DNA of 64,000 nucleotides from Serratia rubidaea (GTDB lineage Bacteria; Pseudomonadota; Gammaproteobacteria; Enterobacterales; Enterobacteriaceae): NCBI GenBank assembly GCA_901472405.1, contig LR590463.1, positions 744,001 to 808,000 of the forward strand, read 5' to 3'. Shown piece by piece: positions 10,436 to 23,540 of this stretch (position 1 is its first letter; each line of letters starts with the position of its first letter). The notes under the pieces were generated by a model. It saw only the letters and a program-made list of their open reading frames with translations, ran no database searches and was not told where the DNA came from. The position numbers and the translations under genes were made by a program.

Positions 10436-11397
10436 GAACGGATCCAGTTGCCTCGCTGTTGCGCTACTTCATCCGCACCGTACTGCAGCGCGGTCTGCGG
10501 CACCGGCAGCTGCGCAAAGCCGGCCGGCAGGGTGGTCTTGATGACCGGATACATCCAGTTGCCGGTCGGGATGGCGTTCTGGAACGCCGGCGTCAGCATA
10601 AACTGCATAAAACGCTCCGCCAGCTGCGGATGGCGGCTGGCCTGCAATTTGGCGGCGACCTCCACCTGCAGGTAGTGCCCTTCGCTGAAGTTGGCGGCGG
10701 CGTAGGCGTCTTTTTTCTCTTCAATCAGATGGTAGGCCGGTGAGGTGGTGTAGCTCAGCACCAGATCGCCTTCCCCTTTCAGGAACAGGCCGTAGGCTTC
10801 GCTCCAGCCTTTGGTGACGGTGACGGTCTTCTTCGCCAGCTTCTGCCAGGCCTGCGGCGCGGCGTCGCCGTAGACTTTCTGCATCCACAGCAGCAGGCCG
10901 AGGCCCGGGGTGCTGGTGCGCGGATCCTGGTAAATCACTTTCCACGGCCGGTCGCTTTCCACCAGCTCCTTCAGGCTCTGCGGCGGGTTTTTCAGCGTGT
11001 TTTTGTTGTACACGAAGGCGAAGTAGCCGTAGTCGTAAGGGATAAAGGTGCTGTCCTGCCAGCCGCCGGGCACGCTCAGCGAGGTGGTATCCACCGCGCT
11101 GGCGGCGAACAGTTTGGTCTGGCGCGCCGCCTGCAGCAGGTTGTTATCCAGCCCCAGCACCACGTCCGCCTTGCTGTTTTTCCCTTCCATCCGCAGACGG
11201 TTGAGCAGCGAGACGCCGTCTTCCAGCGCCACAAACTTCAGCTCGCAGCCGCAGTCGGCCTCAAAGGCCTTTTTGATCGCCGGGCCGGGGCCCCAGTCGG
11301 CGGCGAAGGAGTCATAGGTGTAAACCGTCAGCGTTTCTTTCGCCAGCGCCGGCGCGGCGGCCAGCAGCAACAGGCAAGGCAGGAATTTCTTGATCAC
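10411..11397 (-). CDS. thiB: Periplasmic thiamin/TPP-binding protein
   Basis: ThiB (TbpA) captures thiamin, TMP and TPP in the periplasm and passes them to ThiPQ. A signal peptide ends at about residue 19 (LLLAAAPALA), and the mature protein begins KETLTVYTYDSFAADWGPGP, a family signature. The length of 328 residues is normal. The start codon is GTG at 11395-11397, preceded by AGGAG, and gives VIKKFLPCLL. It is the first gene of the thiBPQ operon, and the TPP riboswitch lies immediately upstream. Confidence 0.95.
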   Translation of the reverse strand: MIKKFLPCLLLLAAAPALAKETLTVYTYDSFAADWGPGPAIKKAFEADCGCELKFVALEDGVSLLNRLRMEGKNSKADVVLGLDNNLLQAARQTKLFAASAVDTTSLSVPGGWQDSTFIPYDYGYFAFVYNKNTLKNPPQSLKELVESDRPWKVIYQDPRTSTPGLGLLLWMQKVYGDAAPQAWQKLAKKTVTVTKGWSEAYGLFLKGEGDLVLSYTTSPAYHLIEEKKDAYAAANFSEGHYLQVEVAAKLQASRHPQLAERFMQFMLTPAFQNAIPTGNWMYPVIKTTLPAGFAQLPVPQTALQYGADEVAQQRGNWIRSWQSAVSR

Positions 11398-11437
11398 TTT
11401 GCACTCCTGATAGTTAGGGCAGCAAAGGCATCTGAGG

Positions 11438-11452
11438 GGCTCCAGGGGAGCC
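11438..11452 (-). promoter_or_regulatory. Hairpin between TPP riboswitch and thiB
   Basis: GGCTCC and GGAGCC flank a three-base loop between the aptamer and the thiB ribosome binding site. There is no T-run after it. It may be part of the riboswitch expression platform, acting on translation rather than termination. Confidence 0.4.
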
Positions 11453-11465
11453 GGGGGGCTGCACT

Positions 11466-11545
11466 CAAATCCCTCCGCCGGTATTAGCCGGTTCAGGTTC
11501 GACGGGTCTGCTCTCAGCGAAAACCGTGTTCCGCACCCCGTTGAG
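11466..11545 (-). promoter_or_regulatory. TPP riboswitch (THI element)
   Basis: The minus strand carries the conserved aptamer blocks in order: GGGGTGC, GCTGAGA, ACCC, GAACCTGA, TAATACCGGCG and AGGGA. These form the P1-P5 core of the thiamin pyrophosphate sensor. It precedes thiB, so thiamin import should be shut off when TPP is plentiful. Confidence 0.93.
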
Positions 11546-11587
11546 ACGGCGCTATTGTAAAGAGTTAGCGCCGCTGGCGAAAGATGC

Positions 11588-13250
11588 TTATGCCTCCGGC
11601 GGCGCGAACCAGGCGGATTTGAAGTCGAACCAGCCCAGGGTGTTCATCCGCACGCCGCGCATGCTGCGCTGGCCGTGCAGCTGCAGCCAGTGGTGGAACA
11701 GCGGATGCAGCTGATGCTGGCTGACCAGACGGCGGCAGAATTCCGCCAGCGGCAGGCGGTTGTCGCGCCACAGCGCGGCGTCCTGCGCCAGATCCTCACT
11801 CATACAGTGTTGCAGCAGCGGCAGCTCATACAGGGTGGCGAACAGCGAGAACTCCAGCGGCAGCGTGAAATTGGCGCTGCCGAGCCACAGATCGCTCTGC
11901 GCCTCTCCCCGGTGCCAGACGTCGTAATCGACGACATTGACCGTCAGGGCCACGCCGTGCTGCGCCAGCAGCGGTTCCAGCGCTTCGCGGATGGCGTGAA
12001 ACTCCGAGTGTTCGCCGTAGTAGGTCAGCGTCAGCTGTTGCAGCGCGGCGGGCTTGGGCCGTTGGTTCAGCTCGCGGTTGTGGTGCCAGCGCGGCAAAAT
12101 GCCGTAGGCCGGCGACCAGTAGCGCTGGCTGACCGGCCCGGAATGGTTCAGCAGGGCGATGGGGTTGAGCAGTTCGCACAGCCAGCTGCGGATGTCCGGA
12201 TCGTCGCCGACGGGTGAGCGGCGGTCGAACAGCAGAAAGTAGCAGCCTTCCTCCAGCCGGCTTTCCAGCTCGTTTTTACCGGTATCGTCAGCCTGCAGCT
12301 GCACGCCGGAGTGCATCAGCTCTTCGGTGATGTCCGGCAGTACCCAGATATTGACCTCGTCGATCAGCGCGCGATAGCCGAAGTAGTCGTCAAACGCCTG
12401 GATCTTCAGCTGGCTCTGCTGGTTGCGCACCACGCTGTACGGCCCGGTGCCGATCGGATGCCGGGCAAAGTCCGGCAGGCTACGCCACTCCTGCGGCAGA
12501 ATCATGGCCGGCACGCTGCCCAGCAGCCACGGTAGCCAGTAGTCGGGGCTGTGCAGATGCACGTCAATGACATGGGGCGTCGGCGAGTCGACGCGCGCGA
12601 TATGCGCAAACAGCGGCTGCGACGTCAGGCGCGTCAGACTCTGGATGACGTCCTCCATCTCCAGCTCGCGCCCGTGGTGAAAGTGGATGGCGGGGCGCAG
12701 ATAAAAGCGCCAGTGCAGCGGCGTCAGCGCCTGCCAGTGGTGAGAAAGGTCGGATTCCAGTTCCCCGTTTTCCTCATTTATCCGCGTCAGGCCGCTGTAA
12801 ATTTGTCGGGCCAGGTGGGTTTCCGAGCGGCGCAGCGCCGAGCCGGGCAGCAGGTTGGACAGCGGGCGGTAGTAGAGCACGCGCAGAATGTGTTTTCCCT
12901 GACGGAAGCTGCGCCCCAGCTGGGACAGCAGCATCTGGCGCACCACTTTTTTATCGCCGACCAGCTGCACCAGCTGGTCAATGCGGTCCTGTTCCAGCAG
13001 CGTCTCCGCCCGTTGCTGCTGCAGCGCCAGTCCGGTGTAGTGAAACTCCAGCCGCGAACGCTTGCCGCGTCCGGCCTCTGCCTGCCAGGTCAGCCAGCCC
13101 TGCTGCTGCATGGCCCCCCAGCAGCGAGCGCACGTGGCGGCGCGAACAGCTGAGCGCGTCGGCCAGCTCTTGCAGCGTGGTATCGCGGGTTTCGCCCTGG
13201 CAGCGCTGCCATAGGCGGATAAACTGCTGTTGCAGGCGTGGCGTAGACAT
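11588..13250 (-). CDS. sgrR: Transcriptional regulator SgrR (frameshift as read)
   Basis: SgrR senses glucose-phosphate stress and activates the divergent sgrS RNA. It has an N-terminal winged-helix DNA-binding domain ([19 protein letters not shown] onward, with [14 protein letters not shown] as the recognition region) and a C-terminal solute-binding-protein domain related to ABC transporter receptors. The frame breaks near residue 45 through one extra C (plus strand) in the C6 run at 13114-13119. Downstream the sequence continues [20 protein letters not shown] to the end. The restored protein is 553 residues (551 in E. coli). Neighbours thiB and sgrS/setA are as in E. coli. Confidence 0.92.
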
Positions 13251-13342
13251 AAAAGGGGAACTCTCCGGCAGTAAACCGACAATTTATCTTTCCCTATATT
13301 ACGCCGATAATTTCCCCAGATGAAAGAGAGGAGGGCGAGCTT

Positions 13343-13519
13343 ATGAACGTTTTGTTGTCGAAACAGTTTTATCAGCGCTATTTCGCCGCCGTTCGCCGCC
13401 AGCACGCCGACTGGCTGACCCGGCTGGTGCCGGAGCAGGTCAGGCTGGAGATGTTGTCCCACGTCACCCAGTGGGATATGCCGACGCTGAGCGACGAAGC
13501 CTATCGCAAGCGCCTCTGA
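13343..13519 (+). CDS. sgrT: Glucose uptake inhibitor peptide SgrT (58 residues)
   Basis: This small open frame inside the SgrS RNA has an ATG at 13343-13345 preceded by AGGAGG. The peptide contains [25 protein letters not shown] and VTQWD, which line up with E. coli SgrT (RQFYQHYF, LRWLSVPQRLTMLEGL, MQWDD). In E. coli SgrT inhibits the PtsG glucose transporter directly. This version is longer (58 against 43 residues), with an extra N-terminal six residues and a charged C-terminal tail after WD. Confidence 0.85.
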   Translation: MNVLLSKQFYQRYFAAVRRQHADWLTRLVPEQVRLEMLSHVTQWDMPTLSDEAYRKRL

Positions 13520-13604
13520 TCTTATCCTGCTATCCGTGGGTTTTCAGACCCCGGTCTGAAAGCCCGGGAAACCAAGTGTTTCTGAGTAATGGTGCTTTTC
13601 ACCA

Positions 13605-13636
13605 GCCAGTGGGGCGACCCACTGGCATTTTTATTT
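13605..13636 (+). terminator. Intrinsic terminator of SgrS
   Basis: GCCAGTGGG and CCCACTGGC form a nine-base-pair stem around a four-base loop, followed by ATTTTTATTT. A 3' poly-U tail of this kind is what Hfq needs on SgrS. Confidence 0.92.
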
Positions 13637-13740
13637 GCGTCGGGTGATTGCCGTGCTCAGACGGTAATTTTACTATTCGTGGGTTTCTTCTACGCTGATT
13701 TTTTTACTGCGCCGTTTTCGCCTTGTTCCGGGATGCCGCT

Positions 13741-14925
13741 ATGAATAACCGTTGGTCGCTACGCCGCTTTAACCCCGTTTTCGCCGCGTTCCTCGCCGTC
13801 GCCTTTCTGGCCGGCATCGCCGGGGCGCTGCAGACGCCGACGCTCAGCCTGTTCCTGACCTCGGAAGTCAAAGTGCGGCCGCTGTGGGTCGGGCTGTTTT
13901 ATACCGTCAATGCGGTAGCCGGCATCGTGGTGAGCTTTATGCTGGCCAAACGCTCGGACACCCGCGGCGACAGGCGCAAGCTGATTTTAGGCTGCTGCCT
14001 GATGGCGGTGGGCAACTGCCTGCTGTTCGCCTTTAACCGCGACTACCTGACGCTGATCACCGCCGGCGTGCTGATGGCGGCGCTGGCCAATACCGCGATG
14101 CCGCAGATTTTTGCCCTGGCGCGTGAATATGCCGACAGCAGCGGCCGCGAAGTGGTGATGTTCAGTTCGGTGATGCGCGCGCAGCTGTCGCTGGCCTGGG
14201 TGATCGGCCCGCCGCTGTCGTTTATGCTGGCGCTGAATTACGGCTTTACCACCATGTTTCTGATTGCCGCTGGGATCTTCGTCGTCAGCGCGCTGCTGGT
14301 GGGGTTCTGCCTGCCTTCGGTGCCGCGCGAGGCGCAGACCGGCAGCCTGAATGTGACGCCAATCGCGCCGCCCAGCGCCTGGCGCAACCGCGACGTGCGC
14401 CGGCTGTTTATCGCCTCGACGCTGATGTGGACCTGCAACACCATGTATATCATCGATATGCCGCTGTATATCACCCGCGATCTCGGGCTGCCGGAGCGGC
14501 TGGCCGGTATTCTGATGGGCATCGCCGCCGGGCTGGAAATTCCGGCCATGCTGCTGGCGGGCTATGTGGTCAAGCGCTTCGGCAAGCGCCGGATGATGCT
14601 GTTCGCCGTCGCGGCGGGGCTGCTGTTCTATCTCGGACTGACGCAGTTCAGCGTGAAACCGGCGCTGATTGGCCTGCAGCTGTTCAACGCGATCTTTATC
14701 GGCATTATTGCCGGCATCGGCATGCTCTATTTTCAGGATCTGATGCCGGGACGTCCCGGCGCGGCGACCACCATGTTCACCAACAGTATCTCCACCGGCG
14801 TGATTCTGGCCGGGGTGCTGCAGGGGGCGCTGGTGGAGAACCTGGGCCATTACGCGGTGTACTGGCTGGCGACGGCGCTGGCGGCGCTTTCCTGGTGGCT
14901 GTGCGCCCGCGTGCGGGAGGTTTAA
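13741..14925 (+). CDS. setA: Sugar efflux transporter SetA
   Basis: SetA is a major facilitator superfamily exporter of sugars and non-metabolisable glucose analogues. The 394-residue protein has about twelve helices and the segments GALQTPTLSLFLTSEV, KRSDTRGDRRKLI (the MFS loop 2-3 motif), FALAREYAD and DLMPGRPGAATT. The start ATG at 13741 (MNNRWSLRRFNPVFAAF) is preferred over an alternative start 18 bases upstream because it fits the family N-terminus. It lies downstream of sgrS on the same strand, as in E. coli, where it joins the phosphosugar-stress response. No frame damage is seen. Confidence 0.94.
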   Translation: MNNRWSLRRFNPVFAAFLAVAFLAGIAGALQTPTLSLFLTSEVKVRPLWVGLFYTVNAVAGIVVSFMLAKRSDTRGDRRKLILGCCLMAVGNCLLFAFNRDYLTLITAGVLMAALANTAMPQIFALAREYADSSGREVVMFSSVMRAQLSLAWVIGPPLSFMLALNYGFTTMFLIAAGIFVVSALLVGFCLPSVPREAQTGSLNVTPIAPPSAWRNRDVRRLFIASTLMWTCNTMYIIDMPLYITRDLGLPERLAGILMGIAAGLEIPAMLLAGYVVKRFGKRRMMLFAVAAGLLFYLGLTQFSVKPALIGLQLFNAIFIGIIAGIGMLYFQDLMPGRPGAATTMFTNSISTGVILAGVLQGALVENLGHYAVYWLATALAALSWWLCARVREV

Positions 14926-14943
14926 TGACTATTTTGGTTAACA

Positions 14944-14957
14944 TTGATGTAAATCAT
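14944..14957. promoter_or_regulatory. FNR-like box upstream of the anion transporter gene
   Basis: TTGATGTAAATCAT matches the FNR consensus TTGAT-N4-ATCAA at nine of ten specified bases. It lies about 110 bases before the transporter start. A TAAATG at 14985-14990 could serve as the -10 element, which would put the box close to the class II activator position. Confidence 0.6.
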
Positions 14958-15054
14958 TGAGAACATTACCCCATCGCCGCAAGCTAAATGGACACTAGGC
15001 GCCGGTGCCGCAGGATGAACGCCGCGCCTTTCCATTGAACTTCGTGGGTATGTT

Positions 15055-16527
15055 ATGGATAAACTAACGCCGCTCAAGCCTGTTCCCTCCCTGATTGCCG
15101 TTGTCGTCACGCTGCTTATCTGGTTTGTCATTCCGGTGCCTGAAGGCGTCGAACCCAATGCCTGGCAGCTGCTGGCGCTGTTTATCGGCACCATTATCGC
15201 CATTATCGGTAAGGCGATGCCGATTGGCGCGGTATCGGTGGTCGCCATCGGGCTGGTGGCGGTTACCGGCGTCACTAACCCCGGTAAGCCGGGCGCGGCG
15301 CTCGGCGATGCGTTGAGCGGTTTTTCCAACCCGCTGATCTGGCTGATCGGCTTTTCTATCATGATCTCCCTCAGTCTGAATAAAACCGGGCTGGGCGGGC
15401 GTATCGGCTATTACTTTATCTCGCTGTTCGGTAAAAAGACGCTGGGCATCGCCTATGCGCTGACGCTGGCGGAAACCACGCTGGCGCCGGTGACGCCGAG
15501 CAACACCGCGCGCGGCGGCGGGATTATTCACCCGATCATGAAGTCAATCGCTGACAGTTTCGGCTCCAGCCCCGGGCTGAACACCAGCGGCAAGATCGGC
15601 CGCTATCTGGCGCTGGTTAACTACAACATCAACCCGATCACCTCGGCGATGTTTATCACCGCCACGGCGCCGAACCCGCTGGTAGTCAGCCTGATCGCCA
15701 AAGGTACGCACGACAGTGTGGAGCTGAGCTGGGGCATGTGGGCGCTGGCGGCGCTGGTGCCGGGCCTTTGCTCGCTGATCGTGATGCCGCTGGTGGTGTA
15801 TTTCCTCTATCCGCCGGAAATTAAAAGCACCCCGGATGCGCCGGACTTTGCCAAACGGCAGCTGCAGGCGCTGGGGCCGGTGACGCTGCCGGAGAAGATT
15901 ACGCTGGCGGTGTTTGCGCTGCTGTTGGTGCTGTGGGCCGGTATTCCGGCGATGATTTTCGGTCCGGCGCTGGCGGTGAACCCAACCACCGCCGCCCTGA
16001 TCGGTCTGGCGATTTTGCTGGCCAGCGGCGTGCTGAGCTGGGATGACATCCTGCGGCAGAAGGGCGCCTGGGATACCGTGGTCTGGTTCTCCGCGCTGGT
16101 GATGATGGCGACCTATCTGGGCAAGCTGGGTTTGATCAACTGGCTGTCGCAGACGGTTGGCGCCGGTATCGCCCATATGGGGATGAGCTGGGTGGGCGGC
16201 ACGCTGCTGCTGACGCTGGTTTATCTCTACTCTCACTACTTTTTCGCCAGCACCACGGCGCACGTGACCGCTATGTTTGCCGCTTTCTTCGCCGCAGGGG
16301 TGGCGCTGGGGGCGCCGCCGGCGCTGCTCGGGCTGATTCTGGCGTTCTCTTCTTCGCTGATGATGTCGCTGACCCATTACGCCACCGGCACCGCGCCGAT
16401 TATTTTCGGCTCCGGCTACAGTACGCTGGGCGAGTGGTGGAAAACCGGCCTGGTGATGAGCGTGGTCAACCTGCTGATTTGGCTGACGCTTGGCGCGGCC
16501 TGGTGGAAGTGGCTGGGATATTGGTAA
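15055..16527 (+). CDS. DASS-family (SLC13/CitT-like) anion symporter
   Basis: The 490-residue protein is a polytopic carrier of the divalent anion:Na+ symporter family, which imports or exchanges di- and tricarboxylates. Evidence is about twelve hydrophobic segments, the TPSNTARGGG signature near residue 145, the family C-terminal half (SHYFFASTTAHVTAM, LTHYATGTAPIIFGSGY) and similarity along the length to CitT and TtdT. Substrate cannot be told from sequence; succinate, citrate, tartrate or malate are all possible. The gene sits alone between setA and leuD, has an FNR-like box upstream and its own terminator, so anaerobic use of a dicarboxylate is a fair inference. E. coli has no gene here. 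Confidence 0.85.
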   Translation: MDKLTPLKPVPSLIAVVVTLLIWFVIPVPEGVEPNAWQLLALFIGTIIAIIGKAMPIGAVSVVAIGLVAVTGVTNPGKPGAALGDALSGFSNPLIWLIGFSIMISLSLNKTGLGGRIGYYFISLFGKKTLGIAYALTLAETTLAPVTPSNTARGGGIIHPIMKSIADSFGSSPGLNTSGKIGRYLALVNYNINPITSAMFITATAPNPLVVSLIAKGTHDSVELSWGMWALAALVPGLCSLIVMPLVVYFLYPPEIKSTPDAPDFAKRQLQALGPVTLPEKITLAVFALLLVLWAGIPAMIFGPALAVNPTTAALIGLAILLASGVLSWDDILRQKGAWDTVVWFSALVMMATYLGKLGLINWLSQTVGAGIAHMGMSWVGGTLLLTLVYLYSHYFFASTTAHVTAMFAAFFAAGVALGAPPALLGLILAFSSSLMMSLTHYATGTAPIIFGSGYSTLGEWWKTGLVMSVVNLLIWLTLGAAWWKWLGYW

Positions 16528-16552
16528 CGGCGGCGGGAGCGCGGTGATGATG

Positions 16553-16583
16553 CAGGGGCGGAATATCCGCCCCTGTTGTTTTT
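16553..16583 (+). terminator. Intrinsic terminator of the anion transporter gene
   Basis: CAGGGGCGGA and TCCGCCCCTG form a perfect ten-base-pair stem with an ATA loop, followed by TTGTTTTTC. The T-run is on the plus strand only, so it serves the transporter rather than the convergent leuD. Confidence 0.88.
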
Positions 16584-16596
16584 CAGCGTCGCCGTA

Positions 16597-17199
16597 TCAG
16601 TTCAGAAACGCCGGCTGGTTGGCTTCATAGCGGGCGATATCCGCGTCGTGCTGCAGCGTCAGGCCGATGCTGTCCAGACCGTTGATCATGCAGTGACGGC
16701 GGAAGCTGTCGATCTCAAACGGATAGCTGTTACCGCCGGCGTTGACCGTCTGCTGCTCCAGATCGACGGTAAACTCAATGCCTTCGTTGGCTTCCACCAG
16801 TTTGAACAGCGTATCCACGTCCTGTTCGCTCAGCGTGACCGGCAGCAGCTGGTTGTTGAACGAGTTTCCGTAGAAGATATCGGCAAAGCTCGGCGCAATC
16901 ACCACTTTGAAACCGTAGTCGGTCAGCGCCCACGGCGCATGCTCGCGGGAGGAGCCGCAGCCGAAGTTCTCCCGCGCCAGCAGGATGCTGGCGCCCTGAT
17001 AGCGCGCTTTGTTCAGCACGAAGTCCGGGTTGGGCTGCTGGCCGGCATCGTCCAGGAAGCGCCAGTCGTTAAACAGGTGCTGGCCGAAGCCGGTGCGCGT
17101 TACCTTCTGCAGAAACTGTTTCGGGATAATGGCGTCGGTATCGACGTTGGCCGCATCCAAAGGCACCACTAAGCCGGTATGTTGAGTAAATTTAGCCAC
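16597..17199 (-). CDS. leuD: 3-isopropylmalate dehydratase small subunit
   Basis: LeuD pairs with LeuC to isomerise 2-isopropylmalate to 3-isopropylmalate in leucine synthesis. The 200-residue protein contains [18 protein letters not shown] and [16 protein letters not shown], the swivel-domain signatures. The start codon is GTG at 17197-17199, preceded by AAGGAG seven bases away, giving [14 protein letters not shown]. It is the last gene of leuABCD, eleven bases after leuC. Confidence 0.96.
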   Translation of the reverse strand: MAKFTQHTGLVVPLDAANVDTDAIIPKQFLQKVTRTGFGQHLFNDWRFLDDAGQQPNPDFVLNKARYQGASILLARENFGCGSSREHAPWALTDYGFKVVIAPSFADIFYGNSFNNQLLPVTLSEQDVDTLFKLVEANEGIEFTVDLEQQTVNAGGNSYPFEIDSFRRHCMINGLDSIGLTLQHDADIARYEANQPAFLN

Positions 17200-17210
17200 G
17201 GTGATGCTCC

Positions 17211-21280
<4,070 letters not shown>

Positions 21281-21319
21281 CGCTTGGTTCCTTATCGTGT
21301 TTTTCACGCTAAGCGGGCA

Positions 21320-21348
21320 AAAAAAAACCCGCGCAGTAGCGCGGGTTT
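21320..21348 (-). terminator. leu operon attenuator terminator
   Basis: On the minus strand AAACCCGCGC and GCGCGGGTTT form a ten-base-pair stem with a four-base loop, followed by a long T-run. It lies between leuL and leuA, the classical attenuator position. Confidence 0.92.
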
Positions 21349-21368
21349 ATTATAGCTGAGTGGCTGAA

Positions 21369-21452
21369 TCAGGACCGATCGCCGCCCACTGGCATACCGC
21401 GCAAAGAAGATGCGTTTAGTAGTAGGCCTGGTAGACGAGTAATACGGATCAT
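21369..21452 (-). CDS. leuL: leu operon leader peptide LeuL (27 residues)
   Basis: This small frame runs from ATG at 21450-21452 to TGA at 21369-21371. It contains GLLLNASSLRG, which matches E. coli LeuL (GLLLLNASSLRG). Four leucines are encoded by the rare codon CTA, three of them in a row, so the ribosome should pause when leucyl-tRNA is scarce and prevent formation of the downstream terminator. Confidence 0.92.
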   Translation of the reverse strand: MIRITRLPGLLLNASSLRGMPVGGDRS

Positions 21453-21488
21453 GTGATTCCACTTCTCTCAATGTTTGCGTTGTCTAAT

Positions 21489-21517
21489 TTGATACGTTAT
21501 CGCCAAGGCGATGTCAA
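21489..21517 (-). promoter_or_regulatory. leuLABCD promoter
   Basis: The minus strand has a perfect -35 TTGACA (21512-21517), a 17-base spacer, and -10 TATCAA (21489-21494). It lies about 40 bases before leuL. Confidence 0.8.
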
Positions 21518-22150
21518 CATCTGATTTTAAAACCCGGGATAAATGAAACCGCAAGCGGTATCACAATCTCATTCAGCAGAAAATGTTGAAAAAAACGCGC
21601 TTATCAGTTTAAAAAAATATTGGAATTGGGAGGCGGTTAGCATAAGTGAATCGTGTGGTGAGATATAGCATTGATTCTGCGTGGGGCTGGAGTAAAGTTC
21701 AACCAAGATAAGGCGGTTGATACATGCTGAAAGAATGATATATTCATGTGGATAATTTATAATTATATTAAATTTGATATTTTAATGATTCAGCGCACAG
21801 AGTTATTAAATGTGAAATGAAACTGTCCTAAAAATCACTGCTTTTAATACTGCGTGATTGTCCATTGTCTATTTTTATGTTCTGATTCATCTGGTGTTGG
21901 GCGTTTTTTTGAACACCATTTCGGCTTATTCCTATTGAAGAAATCTTCAGTATCGTAATTGGTCGATAAAATTGTTGTCATAAATTTTAGTGTCGTATTT
22001 ATATTGGATGATTCTTGGCTTTTATCTTTTTCAGGATAAATTGCCAAGAGGACTAACTTTACCGATCGAGAAAATGGATTGCTATTTCTTACACCGTTTC
22101 TTAATGGTGCGTTGGTGAAGTTATCTACATAGGACTTAGTGGAGTTGGAT
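21518..22150. other. AT-rich intergenic region between leu operon and leuO
   Basis: About 630 bases of strikingly AT-rich DNA contain no gene I can support. An open frame of 67 codons at 21844-22047 on the minus strand has no ribosome binding site and no recognisable product. In E. coli this interval binds H-NS and LeuO and controls leuO expression; the base composition fits that role here. Confidence 0.6.
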
Positions 22151-23098
22151 ATGTCTGGATATGATTCGGGAAATGTCTTAGGGAAAGAAGGCGGCGATAT
22201 TCATCTGCGCAGCGTCGATCTTAATCTGCTCACCGTTTTTGACGCCGTGATGCAAATGCAAAATATTACGCGTGCGGCAAATGTGCTTGGCATGTCGCAG
22301 CCTGCGGTAAGTAATGCCGTTGCCCGGTTGAAAGTAATGTTTAACGATGAGCTGTTCGTGCGGTTTGGCCGCGGCATCCAGCCGACGATGCGCGCCAGAC
22401 AGCTGTTCGGTCCCATTCGCCAGGCGCTGCAGCTGGTGCAGAATGAACTGCCGGGGGCCGGGTTTGACGCCTTGACCAGCGAGCGGATTTTCCCCATCTC
22501 CATTTGTAGCCCGTTAGATTTACGCCTGACGGCGAAAGTCATCAACAGCGTGAAGGAAATGGCGCCCCACGTTCGTCTGCAAATAAAATCTTATCTCAAC
22601 AATAACATTGAACATCAGCTGCGTTATCAGGAGATGGAGTTTGTTATTGGCTATACGCATTTTGAACACAGCGAATTTAAGCGCCACGCATTGTTTGACG
22701 ATGAGCTGGTGGTGGTCGCTGCGCAAGCGCATCCGCGGATAATCAACGGCGTTACGCGTGAACAGCTGATGCAGGAGCAGCACGCGGTGGTTTCTCTGGA
22801 ACGGTTCTGTTCTTTCAGCCGGCCGCATTATATCGAAGACGCCATGCAGCGTATCGTTTCACAGCAGTGTACAGATTTATATAGCGTGATGAACCTGGTT
22901 TCCCGTACTGATATGCTGGCTATCGCCCCTCGCTGGTTTGCCCAGCAATATGCGTCGAGCCTGCAGCTGAAATTACTGGCTCTGCCGCTGGATAAAAAAC
23001 AGGTGACCTGTTATCTCTCCTGGCATGAAACCGCCGAGCGCGATAAAGGGCACCAGTGGATGAAGTCAGTGCTGAGCGAATCAGAAGTTTTGCGTTAA
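22151..23098 (+). CDS. leuO: LysR-type transcriptional regulator LeuO
   Basis: LeuO is a pleiotropic regulator that antagonises H-NS silencing at many loci. The N-terminal winged helix-turn-helix is clear ([54 protein letters not shown]), and the C-terminal effector domain ends [18 protein letters not shown], a LeuO signature. The ATG at 22151 has GGAG six bases upstream, giving 315 residues; a GTG at 22139 in frame is an alternative. It is divergent from leuABCD, as in E. coli. A strong terminator follows. Confidence 0.94.
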   Translation: MSGYDSGNVLGKEGGDIHLRSVDLNLLTVFDAVMQMQNITRAANVLGMSQPAVSNAVARLKVMFNDELFVRFGRGIQPTMRARQLFGPIRQALQLVQNELPGAGFDALTSERIFPISICSPLDLRLTAKVINSVKEMAPHVRLQIKSYLNNNIEHQLRYQEMEFVIGYTHFEHSEFKRHALFDDELVVVAAQAHPRIINGVTREQLMQEQHAVVSLERFCSFSRPHYIEDAMQRIVSQQCTDLYSVMNLVSRTDMLAIAPRWFAQQYASSLQLKLLALPLDKKQVTCYLSWHETAERDKGHQWMKSVLSESEVLR

Positions 23099-23111
23099 GA
23101 CATGGATAATT

Positions 23112-23144
23112 AACCCGAGGGATCGCCCTCGGGTTAATTTTTTC
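23112..23144 (+). terminator. Intrinsic terminator of leuO
   Basis: AACCCGAGGG and CCCTCGGGTT form a ten-base-pair stem around a four-base loop, followed by AATTTTTTCTC. Confidence 0.92.
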
Positions 23145-23540
23145 TCTGTCGCTGGCAGAGGGTATATTAAGTCATTTTTTGTCTTTTATTTAGAATGTTC
23201 TTGTTTTTTGCCGTGGTGATTTATTTTAATTTTCTCAAATTTAAAAACTAAATATTAATCAATTTATGGAGTTTTATTCTGATGCGGGATGGCGTGCCGC
23301 GCCTTTTATCGTGTTATGCATGAAACGGCGGTCAGCGCCGGGCTTCCGGCTCCAGCTTTGCGTCACATTCCGCGGATCTCGCATGTGTTTAAGCTCACAG
23401 ATCGACGCTGAAATTTCTTCCCCCTTTATCAGAGAGCCGGTAGACTGCGCGGAAAAAAGTAAACACGTGTAAGCTGAAATTTGGGGGCGTCGATGTCCCA
23501 TCGCAGCTAACCGATTGATCCGTTTCAGGCTTAAGGCTCT
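23145..23540. other. Intergenic region between leuO and the acyl-CoA synthetase gene
   Basis: The first 120 bases are AT-rich and the rest is average. A 68-codon frame (23266-23472, plus) has no good ribosome binding site and no family resemblance. No promoter or repeat stands out. Confidence 0.5.

Larger units (their letters stand above)
13305..13636 (+). ncRNA. sgrS: SgrS small RNA (5' end approximate)
   Basis: SgrS is an Hfq-binding RNA that represses ptsG and other sugar-uptake mRNAs during glucose-phosphate stress. The 3' part reads GTGTTTCTGAGTAATGGTG at 13576-13594, very close to the ptsG-pairing segment of E. coli SgrS (GTGTGACTGAGTATTGGTG). A strong terminator follows. The RNA also encodes the SgrT peptide in its 5' part. 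It lies between sgrR and setA as in E. coli. At roughly 330 bases it would be longer than the 227-base E. coli RNA. The 5' end is placed after a TATATT box at 13295-13300 and is uncertain. Confidence 0.85.

Noticed and set aside
13723-13740. Earlier start for setA
   Set aside because: It would add six residues not seen in the family; the ATG at 13741 fits the homologues.
21844-22047. A 67-codon frame upstream of leuO, minus strand
   Set aside because: It lies in AT-rich DNA, has no ribosome binding site and no recognisable product.
23266-23472. A 68-codon frame between leuO and the acyl-CoA synthetase gene
   Set aside because: There is no good ribosome binding site and no similarity I can name.
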